Assembly: GCA_964363685.1 (NCBI GenBank)
Contig: CAYIJG010000030.1
Coordinates: 1 to 11,663 of the forward strand
Reading direction: 5' to 3'
DNA: 11,663 nucleotides
Source: XYD2-FULL-39-9 sp964363685
Lineage (GTDB): Bacteria > Patescibacteriota > Patescibacteriia > Magasanikbacterales > GWA2-37-8
The first letter of the stretch is position 1. Each line of letters begins with the position of its first letter. The notes beneath the pieces are model-generated. The model made no database searches and had not been told where the DNA came from. It saw only the letters and a list, made by a program, of their open reading frames with translations. Both the position numbers and the translations under genes were made by a program. This document shows positions 5,839 through 11,663 of the stretch, piece after piece.

Positions 5839-6615
5839 ATGCAAGTTAAACTTCGCCAGTTCACCTTCGCAGCCGTTTTAGCAGTAGCAATTTTTATTGC
5901 AGGAGCTAAAGCTAATCAGGCCAACGCTACCGTGTTGGATCTTCCTGCTGTGAGTCTCCAGAATGTAACTACTTATGCCCTTGAAGGAGGTTTCGATTAC
6001 TTAGGCAGACCGCGTCAGCCAGTTGTAGGAAAAGTTATCTTTAAACGCACTCAAGTTAATAGTGATATAGATAACGCCGGATTAGAAGTTTTTTTTGAAC
6101 TTGGTGGAACTGCTTCTGCTGATGACTATAAAGGTTTGACAGAACGTTCTGTTTATTTTCCTCCAAATGTTTTTGAAGTCGAACTCCTAGTTGTTCCGGC
6201 AAATGACAGGATAACAGAACCGAACGGTGAAACTGTTATTTTTACTCTTCTAGAAGACCAAAACGTCCATAATCCTCACTATAATTTATTCAAAAAACGA
6301 AGCATTACCAATGTTGCTAAGATCTTAATTGCCGATCATCAGTATAGCCCTATCGTTGATTTTTCCGTTAATGATCAAAGTGAGGTAACTGTTAATGCTG
6401 GCGAAAAAGTAATGTTTCAGCTTATTATAGGTTTTGCACAGTGTACTATTTACGGTGGCGAATTTGGTACTGCTGGGCAACAAATACCTTATACTATCCC
6501 TATGTTCTGGACTTGGGCATCATTTCCAACACAAACTACTCAGTATAATGTGCAGTGCGTAGGTCATATGGGTGTTCAATCTTCTGATACAGTCACAGTC
6601 AATGTTATTCAATAA
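5839..6615 (+). CDS. Secreted Calx-beta domain protein with C-terminal disulfide-type beta domain
   Basis: This is a 258-aa exported protein. The signal peptide has a basic start (MQVKLRQ), a hydrophobic core (FAAVLAVAIFIAGA) and a probable cleavage after ANA at residue 30. Residues about 40-170 resemble a Calx-beta domain: GKVIFKRTQ, then FFELGGTASADDYKGL, then VYFPPNVFEVELLVVPANDRITEPNGETVIFTLLED with the acidic calcium-binding style of the family. Residues about 172-258 form a second beta domain (VDFSVNDQSEVTVNAGEKVMFQL ending in DTVTVNV), with Cys202 and Cys240 placed like a disulfide pair; similar repeats are common in CPR surface proteins. No TM anchor, sortase motif or lipobox is present, so it is probably released or held non-covalently. 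It has its own strong promoter and terminators on both sides. Calcium binding and adhesion are inferences. Confidence 0.85.
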   Translation: MQVKLRQFTFAAVLAVAIFIAGAKANQANATVLDLPAVSLQNVTTYALEGGFDYLGRPRQPVVGKVIFKRTQVNSDIDNAGLEVFFELGGTASADDYKGLTERSVYFPPNVFEVELLVVPANDRITEPNGETVIFTLLEDQNVHNPHYNLFKKRSITNVAKILIADHQYSPIVDFSVNDQSEVTVNAGEKVMFQLIIGFAQCTIYGGEFGTAGQQIPYTIPMFWTWASFPTQTTQYNVQCVGHMGVQSSDTVTVNVIQ

Positions 6616-6623
6616 ATCAAAAT

Positions 6624-6663
6624 AAATAAAAAATCCCTCGAGTAATTGAGGGATTTTTTATTT
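6624..6663. terminator. Bidirectional terminator between convergent genes
   Basis: Arms 6624-6639 and 6648-6663 are perfectly complementary over 16 bp (core TCCCTC/GAGGGA, outer A and T runs) with an 8-base loop. It ends transcription of the secreted protein gene on the plus strand and of ybaB-recR on the minus strand. Its right arm includes the recR stop codon (6658-6660) and last codon. Confidence 0.93.
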
Positions 6664-7260
6664 AGAAGTCCTATTTTTTATGGCGCTTCCCAGAGTAATT
6701 TCATCTGCATATTGCAAGTCACTTCCCATTGGTAGGCCTCGGGCCAGGCGTGTCACTTTGAGATTAGGAAATTTGATTTTGATATTTTTTTCCAAAAATA
6801 ACATCGTGGTTTCGCCTGATAAATCAGGATTGAGAGCTAGGATAAGTTCGGTAATATTTGTGTTATTTTTTAGTTTTTCAAAAAGTTCTTTTATTTTTAG
6901 TCTGCCCAAGTCTTCTTCTCCCGCTTCCAGTACTCCGCGCAAGACATGGTATATGCCCGTATAAGCGCCAGTGCCTTCTATGACTTGGATATCTTGCGGT
7001 TCACTAATGACACAAATAGTGTTTTGATCTCTAGTTTTATTACTGCAAATAGCGCACGGGCTTTGGTCGGAAAAATCCCAACAAACTTCACAACTTTTCA
7101 CATTGTCTATGAGTTCTTTGAGAGCCAGAGTAATTTCACCTACTTCTTTTTTTCCAGATTTCAAGAGATAAAAAACAAAACGTTCGGCCGTGCGTTGACC
7201 AACTGTTGGAAGTTTGCGAAATGCTCTAATTAAATTTTGGATGGAAGGGGAGTAGGACAT
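6658..7260 (-). CDS. recR: Recombination mediator RecR
   Basis: This 200-aa protein matches RecR along its length. RecR works with RecO (and RecF) to load RecA on gapped DNA. Domains in order: a helix-hairpin-helix segment (LPTVGQRTAERFVFYLL, about 17-33); a C4 zinc finger with Cys57, Cys60, Cys69 and Cys72; a Toprim domain starting at ICVISEPQD with Glu87; and the C-terminal TRLARGLPMGSDLQYADEITLGSAI block. The loop after YHVLRGV is short and lacks the usual SPLDGIGP. The start codon shares one base with the ybaB stop (TAATG), so the two are translated together. The normal dnaX neighbour is absent. The gene ends inside a bidirectional terminator. Confidence 0.96.
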   Translation of the reverse strand: MSYSPSIQNLIRAFRKLPTVGQRTAERFVFYLLKSGKKEVGEITLALKELIDNVKSCEVCWDFSDQSPCAICSNKTRDQNTICVISEPQDIQVIEGTGAYTGIYHVLRGVLEAGEEDLGRLKIKELFEKLKNNTNITELILALNPDLSGETTMLFLEKNIKIKFPNLKVTRLARGLPMGSDLQYADEITLGSAIKNRTSK

Positions 7261-7562
7261 TATTTTTTAGGAAATAAATTATCCATGCCACCCATTTCCT
7301 GCATTTTGCTAGCCATAATCCTTTGCATTTTTTTGAGCGCATCGGCATGAGCGCTTTTAATAGCTTCTTCAAGCTTTGTTTTTTTACTTGGATTTAGTAG
7401 TTCTTCATCAATAGCTACGCCTGTCAATTGAAAATTTCCATCCATAGTAATAGCCACACCACCACTATTTACGGTAGCGGATTCTCCGGCCAACGCGCCT
7501 TGTAGTTTCTTCCCCTGCTGTCTTAGATCTTTGAATTGTTTGAGTTTTGAAAATACGGACAT
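7260..7562 (-). CDS. ybaB: YbaB/EbfC family nucleoid-associated DNA-binding protein
   Basis: This 100-aa protein has the normal family length and layout: a helical N terminus (FSKLKQFKDLRQQGKKLQGALAG), a beta section with the pattern SGGVAITMDGNFQLTGVAIDEELLNPSKK, and a C-terminal helix KLEEAIKSAHADALKKMQRIMASKM. Family members dimerise and bind DNA in the nucleoid, and the gene is classically coupled to recR, as here (TAATG junction). No clear Shine-Dalgarno site precedes ATG 7562. A TTGAAA (complement of 7605-7610) upstream in an AT-rich stretch is a possible -35, but its -10 is poor. Confidence 0.94.
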   Translation of the reverse strand: MSVFSKLKQFKDLRQQGKKLQGALAGESATVNSGGVAITMDGNFQLTGVAIDEELLNPSKKTKLEEAIKSAHADALKKMQRIMASKMQEMGGMDNLFPKK

Positions 7563-7628
7563 AGGTTTATTATTTTAAACTAAGTTAATTTATAATTTTA
7601 TATTTTTCAATTAGCAGGGTTAGGATTA

Positions 7629-7649
7629 AACAAATAGCGCTTGGGCGCT
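7629..7649 (-). terminator. Probable terminator of dnaB
   Basis: Read on the minus strand, AGCGC, a CCAA loop and GCGCT form a short GC-rich hairpin (7636-7649), followed by the T-rich tail ATTTGTTT (7635-7628). It lies about 65 bases downstream of the dnaB stop and would separate dnaB from ybaB-recR. The 5-bp stem makes it weaker than the other terminators here. Confidence 0.6.
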
Positions 7650-7652
7650 CAC

Positions 7653-7708
7653 GAATAACACTAATCGATTCGTATTATTTGTGGGGCATTAGCCCATTAG
7701 TGTTATTC
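7653..7708. repeat. 13-bp perfect inverted repeat with inner hairpin, after dnaB
   Basis: GAATAACACTAAT (7653-7665) and ATTAGTGTTATTC (7696-7708) are perfect complements. The enclosed 30 bases contain a second hairpin, GGGC-ATTA-GCCC (7684-7695), directly against the right arm, and the palindrome AATCGATT spans the end of the left arm (7663-7670). The element begins 5 bases after the dnaB stop in transcript order, so it may be a 3' UTR stabiliser or a small dispersed palindromic element. Confidence 0.7.
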
Positions 7709-7713
7709 TTATT

Positions 7714-9168
7714 CTACATCGGTGGTTCGGATAAGCTATTATTGCTAAACGCTGATTTTGGTTTTAGGGCAACTGGGACGGCCGGAGCCATACGGTCTGT
7801 GTATTGGGTTGTCATACTGCGGAAAGAAGCGCGCTGTTCATCAAAAATCATCCGTACCATACCAGTTGGACCATTACGATGTTTGGCAATATGAATTTCG
7901 GCAATATTTTTTTCATCAGGTGGAATTTCTTCTGGTCGGTAACCACGATCAGCCGCTTTTCGGTAGATAAATAATACCACATCCGCGTCCTGTTCAATAG
8001 ACCCGGATTCACGCAAGTGGGATAATTTTGGAATAGCTGGTTTGCTCTGCTCTACAACACGGGACAACTGTGATAGCGCCATAACGGGGATATTAAGTTC
8101 ACGTGCAATACCTTTGAGACCACGAGTGATTTCGGCCACTTCTTGCACACGATTTTCCAAGTTTCCCCGGGATTCCATCAACTGCAAGTAATCGATAACA
8201 ATTAGGCCCAAGCCGTGTTCCATCTGCAAACGACGCGCTTTGGTGCGGATCTGCATGATATTGTTGTTGGGCGCATCATCGATGAAAATTGGCGCTTCCG
8301 AGAGCACACCCATCGCATGACCAATACGAGGGAAGTCATCATCCTCGGGTCGATCGCTCAATCGGCCTGTACGCATCTTCCAGAGGTCTACGTTGGCCTC
8401 AGAACAGAGAAGGCGATCTACTAGCTGTTCCTTACTCATTTCCAGAGAAAATAAGCCCACAGGGGTTTTATTTTTTACACCGACATGACGCACAATATCT
8501 AGCGCCAGAGAGGTTTTACCCACACTAGGACGTGCAGCCAAGATAATCAAATCTGATTTTTGCAAGCCAGCCAATAAATTATCCAGATCGGGAAAACCGG
8601 TGGGTGTACCGCGCATTTGCCCTTTGTTTTTGTGCAGTTCGTCAATTCTATCAAAAGCTTCGTTGAGCACACTGCGAATAGGTACGAAAGTTTGCTTCAT
8701 GTAGTTTTGCGAAACACCAAACAATTGTCTTTGCGCTTCGTCTAACAATGTATCCAATTCTTCAGTTTCTTCGTAGCCTAATTTGGAGATTTCATGAGCT
8801 GCGCCAAGCAGTCGGCGACGGGTGGCCTTTTTATGGACAATGTGAGCGTAATTGACCACGTGGGAAGCAGTTGGCACGGTATTGGTTAGGGATACCAGAT
8901 AGCTATGTCCACCAGCTTTTTCCAGTTGACCTTTTTCCGTGAGGCGGTTGCTGAGAGTGAGCAAATCAATAGGTTCATTTTTTTGGTACAGCTCAACGAT
9001 TGCTTCATAAATTTGAGCATGAGCATTCTTATAAAAATCTTCAGCCTGTACAACATCGGCAATTTTTAACATCGCATCTTTATCAAGCAAAACAGAACCA
9101 AGAAGAGACATTTCGGCCTCTAGGCTTTGTGGCGGGACTTTTTCTAGTTGTGTGATGTCTGGGGGCAT
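7714..9168 (-). CDS. dnaB: Replicative DNA helicase DnaB
   Basis: This 484-aa protein is a complete DnaB, the hexameric 5'-3' helicase of the replication fork. The N-terminal domain (about 8-110, starting PPQSLEAEMSLLGSVLLD) binds primase; a linker follows. The RecA-like domain begins near TGFPDLDNLLAGLQ. Walker A is ARPSVGKT (212-219), Walker B ends at Asp326 in LIVIDYLQLM, then comes ALSQLSR, an ESGSIEQDADVV block and the arginine-finger region KHRNGPTG. There is no intein. The tail after SFRSM (about 35 residues, Pro/Ala/Ser-rich) is variable in the family. ATG 9168 matches the usual start, but no Shine-Dalgarno site is visible. The upstream region is taken up by a palindromic repeat and an assembly gap, so its promoter cannot be placed. 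Confidence 0.97.
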   Translation of the reverse strand: MPPDITQLEKVPPQSLEAEMSLLGSVLLDKDAMLKIADVVQAEDFYKNAHAQIYEAIVELYQKNEPIDLLTLSNRLTEKGQLEKAGGHSYLVSLTNTVPTASHVVNYAHIVHKKATRRRLLGAAHEISKLGYEETEELDTLLDEAQRQLFGVSQNYMKQTFVPIRSVLNEAFDRIDELHKNKGQMRGTPTGFPDLDNLLAGLQKSDLIILAARPSVGKTSLALDIVRHVGVKNKTPVGLFSLEMSKEQLVDRLLCSEANVDLWKMRTGRLSDRPEDDDFPRIGHAMGVLSEAPIFIDDAPNNNIMQIRTKARRLQMEHGLGLIVIDYLQLMESRGNLENRVQEVAEITRGLKGIARELNIPVMALSQLSRVVEQSKPAIPKLSHLRESGSIEQDADVVLFIYRKAADRGYRPEEIPPDEKNIAEIHIAKHRNGPTGMVRMIFDEQRASFRSMTTQYTDRMAPAVPVALKPKSAFSNNSLSEPPM

Positions 9169-9176
9169 AAAATTAT

Positions 9177-9234
9177 TGTCATGCTGAATTTATTTCAGCA
9201 TCCCGTGGGATCCTGAAACGAGTTCAGGATGACA
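9177..9234. repeat. Twin-hairpin palindromic repeat upstream of dnaB
   Basis: Two hairpins lie back to back: ATGCTGAA/TTCAGCAT (9181-9201) and ATCCTGAA/TTCAGGAT (9210-9230), each with an 8-bp stem and a 5-base loop. The outer borders are TGTC and GACA, and CCCGTGGG (9202-9209) forms the centre, so the whole 58 bases is also one large dyad. The stems differ by a compensating G-C to C-G swap. This resembles dispersed intergenic repeats of the CATCCTGAAC...TTCAGGATG type known in many bacteria. Confidence 0.85.
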
Positions 9235-9258
9235 GCTTAATGAGTTTGAATATCTTAA

Positions 9259-9268
9259 NNNNNNNNNN
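9259..9268. other. Assembly gap (10 N)
   Basis: Ten unknown bases lie 25 bases beyond the twin-hairpin repeat. A round number of Ns usually marks a scaffold join of unknown length, probably broken by the repeat. The true distance between dnaB and the next gene is therefore unknown. Confidence 0.95.
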
Positions 9269-9382
9269 AGAGGCCATATTTTTTGTGTCTGTCTATCTTA
9301 ATCTAACCAGTTTTTTTTGGCAAGAAAAAATGTGGTAATCCTGTTGGTAGAAGGGGGATAAATTGAGGGTGTCAGATAGGCC

Positions 9383-9411
9383 TTGTTTGTTTGGCTTGAA
9401 TTTTATATACT
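9383..9411 (+). promoter_or_regulatory. Possible promoter for the 378-aa protein gene
   Basis: TTGTTT (9383-9388), a 17-base spacer and TATACT (9406-9411) form a plausible promoter with a good -10 and a weak -35. The start point near 9418 gives a leader of about 39 bases with AAGGG (9446-9450) as Shine-Dalgarno site. I see nothing else in 9269-9382. Confidence 0.5.
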
Positions 9412-9456
9412 TTAGGTAGTTACAATATTTGTTTTTATTATTAATAAGGGAAAAAT

Positions 9457-10593
9457 ATGAAAAGAATACGTGAAATGTTTGTTAATAGAGGCCAAGCAAT
9501 AGAGCCTGAACTCGCCAGTTCAGCCGACGCACATCTTGAACAAAAAGATAAGAGGGTATTTCTCGAACACAGTTTGACTATATTTACCGATGAATACAAG
9601 CATGAACTCGAAGAAATATTAGATGGAGTCGATTTTGACGTGCTCAGAAGTTTGGTTCTAGAATCCTGTGGAAGGAGTGGGTTTAATCCTGAAAATGTTA
9701 ATTTTCTAAATAAAGATCGCGTACTATTAATATGTGGTAACCGCTTTAGCGACTACGGTGACAAAAGTTTGGACAATCCGCGCGATGAGGGAATCCGCAC
9801 TGTACCATTAGATACATTAGGAGAGTACTCTTACAAAGCAAACTTAGTTCATATTTACGCTACAAATATCGATTTTTTTAAGCGCTCTAAAGAATCGGGC
9901 GGGCTAGTTAAGGAAGACATGCGAGATAAATTAGAAATGCCAAACATGAAATTGCTTATTTTAGATACGTTAGTGCGCGCTGAAATTAAAGCCTCTTCCA
10001 AGCAAGAATGTCGTCTTACGGTTGAGGGGAACCATTATTTTGTGGAACAGCTGAAAGCAGGCTACGAACAGCCTGATGTGAGTGGCAACGTACTCTATAA
10101 ATTATTTAACGAAGCAGTTGCGGAAAAAAGGGCGCAGGAATTAACTCAAAAATATCTTAAAAGAGAAACCGACTTTACTGACAAGGCCGATGTTGAAAAA
10201 TTATACCAAATGTGGAATAGATTGGGAGATCGAAAAGTTTTAGTAAGCCTAGTAAATATGATGATTGAAAAACTTTCTGATACAGTAGGTTTGCCCCAAG
10301 AAACAGTCTGGCAGGCTTTTGTACGAGGCCAAGAGGAAGGCGAAGAATTGGGGAATTTTGCTGACTTATTCGCAGAAATATTCTCAAGAGATTTCTTATT
10401 TAGATTGGCGCATTGTGACAATAACGACGAGGCACTAAAACTTATAGACGAAATGGCCATTTCTGAAGGCGCGGTGAGAAAAAGGCTAGACTTGAATAAA
10501 GCTTTCCTGGATACAGACCATGCCGGAGCTTATTTGGCTGACGTTTTTCCACTATACAAAGATAAACCGCCCAAAACAAAAGGAAGCGCCTAA
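9457..10593 (+). CDS. Hypothetical protein, possible inactive zincin-like metallopeptidase relative
   Basis: This 378-aa soluble protein has no signal peptide or TM helix, and I do not recognise it with certainty. The start is supported by AAGGG six bases upstream. The N-terminal 70 residues are charged and helical, followed by a mixed region (KDRVLLICGNRF, LVHIYATNI). Residues 172-181 read LVRAEIKASS, which lines up with the LVHExxHxxS active-site helix of zincins but with Arg174, Ala175 and Lys178 where His, Glu and His would be. About 40 residues on, LFNEAVAEK (216-224, Glu219) resembles the Asn-Glu motif found after HExxH in CPR-type peptidases. The C-terminal part is helical (YQMWNRLGDRKVLVSLVNMMIEKLSDTVGL). 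If correct, it is a pseudo-enzyme; this is inference from motif layout only. Confidence 0.8.
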   Translation: MKRIREMFVNRGQAIEPELASSADAHLEQKDKRVFLEHSLTIFTDEYKHELEEILDGVDFDVLRSLVLESCGRSGFNPENVNFLNKDRVLLICGNRFSDYGDKSLDNPRDEGIRTVPLDTLGEYSYKANLVHIYATNIDFFKRSKESGGLVKEDMRDKLEMPNMKLLILDTLVRAEIKASSKQECRLTVEGNHYFVEQLKAGYEQPDVSGNVLYKLFNEAVAEKRAQELTQKYLKRETDFTDKADVEKLYQMWNRLGDRKVLVSLVNMMIEKLSDTVGLPQETVWQAFVRGQEEGEELGNFADLFAEIFSRDFLFRLAHCDNNDEALKLIDEMAISEGAVRKRLDLNKAFLDTDHAGAYLADVFPLYKDKPPKTKGSA

Positions 10594-10648
10594 TTATTTA
10601 AAAATAATCTTGAGACAGACACTTTTGTGTTTTGGGTATGGGCATCCA

Positions 10649-10674
10649 CCCCCTAACCCCTCTGCCCGCCGCCC
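10649..10674 (-). other. C-rich tract, G-quadruplex motif on the minus strand
   Basis: The plus strand has C-runs of 5, 4, 3 and 3 bases separated by 3-4 bases. The minus strand therefore reads G3-N4-G3-N4-G4-N3-G5, which fits the G3N1-7 quadruplex rule. It lies in the 165-base space between two plus-strand genes in an AT-rich genome. It also resembles the CACCCCCTAACCCC start of repeats seen in metagenomic genomes. Confidence 0.6.
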
Positions 10675-10716
10675 AAACTATGGAGTAAAAACAAAATTGT
10701 TAATTTTTAAAATCAA

Positions 10717-10733
10717 TCCCGATCAAATCGGAA
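10717..10733. repeat. Short palindrome related to the rplU leader hairpin
   Basis: CCGAT (10719-10723), CAA and ATCGG (10727-10731) form a 5-bp hairpin. With its flanks it reads TCCCGAT...ATCGGAA, close to the TCCCGA...TCGGGA palindrome at 5319-5334. It lies 25 bases before the start of the next gene. Confidence 0.45.
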
Positions 10734-10758
10734 TATCGTATATGCGCGAACGTTAATT

Positions 10759-11658
10759 ATGGTCTTTATTTCCTTCGTAGTTTATCTTCTAATTGTGGGT
10801 TTCTGGGCATCTACTATTCTTGATATGGTTTTTGTTTTGAGCAATAATTTTAGCAAAACAATATTGGGAGTATTTGCAGGGTTTGCCAGCTTTGGATCAA
10901 TAGCCGGAGTGGCTATTTTATTTCTGCCTTTAACTTTTTGGGTTTTAGTTGGAACTTTTGTTTTGAATGCGTTGGTTTATTTTTTGTTAGCCAGGTGGGC
11001 GAGAAACATAGAATTGTCAGTATTCAACGAAAGTGGTTCCCTGCCTGCCGGACAGGCAGGTTCGGCTTTGCCTCAGAATGACAAACGAAAAGTTAGATTT
11101 GCGTCAGTGGCTTTTCTGATTTTAGTATGTTATGGATTTTATTTGCTTTATAGTTCGCGTACAGGAAATGCAATTTTAACTCCCTGGCAAGTAATCAATC
11201 CGCAATATATTTTCATATTTTTTCTTTCTACCCTTACATTGGGAATTTTAGTTTGGTCAAAATTAAAAACATCAACCATTATTTTCTTCTTGATTCTGCA
11301 AACTTTTTTATTACATAGTTATTTACCGCTTACACACGATTTGATTTATGGCGCCGACGGTTGGCGTCATATGGCCAATGAGCAGAGGCTTTTGGATGGT
11401 AAGCAGTTCTTAGAAGCTAAAATTGTGGACGAGAGTAGTTCAAGCAAAATAAAATCTGCGGTTGGGCAATTGTCATATGGAAACTTTTGGGCTAGTAATG
11501 TCATCTTGGCAAAAGTTTTTAAGACAGACTTATTGACTATCACCAAATGGTTTTTGCCTATTCTATGGTCTTTGGTTCTTCCTCTGCTTTTGTTTGAAAT
11601 TGGCCGTGCTCTTGGTTGGAATAAAAAACAATCATTGAAACTAAATGTAATATTTTAA
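10759..11658 (+). CDS. Polytopic membrane protein, possibly truncated GT-C-like glycosyltransferase
   Basis: This 299-aa protein has about seven predicted TM helices (roughly 4-26, 34-54, 56-78, 113-131, 147-166, 172-189, 262-280). A hydrophilic loop of about 70 residues lies between the sixth and seventh and begins HDLIYGADGWRHMANEQRLL. The acidic-plus-aromatic GADGWRHM pattern right after a helix recalls the first catalytic loop of GT-C enzymes such as STT3/PMT, but the loop position is unusual, so the family is uncertain. The frame ends in TAA at 11656-11658, five bases from the window edge and directly after a loop; relatives of such proteins are usually much longer, so a frameshift or premature stop is possible. 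ATG 10759 has no Shine-Dalgarno site. Residues 94-109 come from an inserted palindromic repeat. Confidence 0.7.
   Translation: MVFISFVVYLLIVGFWASTILDMVFVLSNNFSKTILGVFAGFASFGSIAGVAILFLPLTFWVLVGTFVLNALVYFLLARWARNIELSVFNESGSLPAGQAGSALPQNDKRKVRFASVAFLILVCYGFYLLYSSRTGNAILTPWQVINPQYIFIFFLSTLTLGILVWSKLKTSTIIFFLILQTFLLHSYLPLTHDLIYGADGWRHMANEQRLLDGKQFLEAKIVDESSSSKIKSAVGQLSYGNFWASNVILAKVFKTDLLTITKWFLPILWSLVLPLLLFEIGRALGWNKKQSLKLNVIF
11040..11086. repeat. Composite palindromic repeat inserted in frame in the membrane protein gene
   Basis: CCTGCCTG (11040-11047) and CAGGCAGG (11053-11060) are perfect arms around CCGGA. They are followed by a second segment (11061-11086) whose complement begins TTTGTCATTCTGAGGCAAAG, like known intergenic repeats. 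The reading frame passes through as LPAGQAGSALPQNDK, placing foreign-looking residues in the loop between the third and fourth TM helices. Confidence 0.8.
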
Positions 11659-11663
11659 TTGAT

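Noticed and set aside
7679..8528. Plus-strand frames within dnaB
   Set aside because: They are antisense shadows of a gene with complete helicase motifs.
9177..9234. CRISPR or attachment site
   Set aside because: There are only two related units back to back, with no spacers and no cas or integrase gene nearby; palindromic repeat is the better reading.
10520..10756. 78-codon plus-strand frame overlapping the end of the 378-aa gene
   Set aside because: It crosses the C-rich intergenic tract and two hairpins, has no ribosome site, and its product looks non-coding.

Overview
The window reads like a piece of a Candidate Phyla Radiation (Patescibacteria, Parcubacteria-like) genome. The evidence is AT-rich sequence (about 40% GC where I counted), compact genes, weak or absent Shine-Dalgarno sites, a membrane-anchored Clp-like ATPase, a secreted Calx-beta protein with a C-terminal cysteine-paired beta domain, and small palindromic repeats, one of them inside a reading frame. 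TGA and TAG both act as stops, so the code is standard (table 11). This taxonomic call rests on gene style and recalled family features, not on a search.

Layout. Positions 1-451 (minus) hold the 5' part of a putative lipoprotein gene with about 61% GC, unlike everything else here. It is divergent from a plus-strand operon at 635-5284. That operon encodes a 117-aa membrane protein, a two-TM Clp-like AAA+ ATPase with a DnaJ-like cysteine motif, a WecA/TagO-type prenyl-phosphate glycosyl-1-phosphate transferase and an anchored DUF192 protein. A near-consensus promoter at the 3' end of the DUF192 gene drives rplU (L21), which ends in a strong bidirectional hairpin terminator. Next is a singly transcribed secreted Calx-beta protein with its own near-consensus promoter and a structured leader. 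It converges on the minus-strand pair ybaB-recR through a shared bidirectional terminator. dnaB, also minus, lies upstream of ybaB, separated from it by a terminator and a 13-bp inverted repeat.

A twin-hairpin repeat and a 10-N assembly gap (9259-9268) separate dnaB from a 378-aa protein. I suspect that protein is a zincin-like metallopeptidase relative that lost its catalytic residues. After a C-rich intergenic stretch, the window ends with a 299-aa polytopic membrane protein that carries an in-frame insertion of palindromic repeat DNA.

The most unusual system is the 635-5284 operon. The Clp-like ATPase keeps a complete second AAA+ module. Its first module has lost the Walker A Thr, Walker B Asp-Glu and arginine-finger residues, and the aromatic pore-loop residues are missing from both modules. 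I also see no ClpP-docking motif. This suggests a membrane-bound remodelling or scaffold ATPase rather than a ClpP-type unfoldase, sitting next to a cell-envelope lipid-sugar enzyme.
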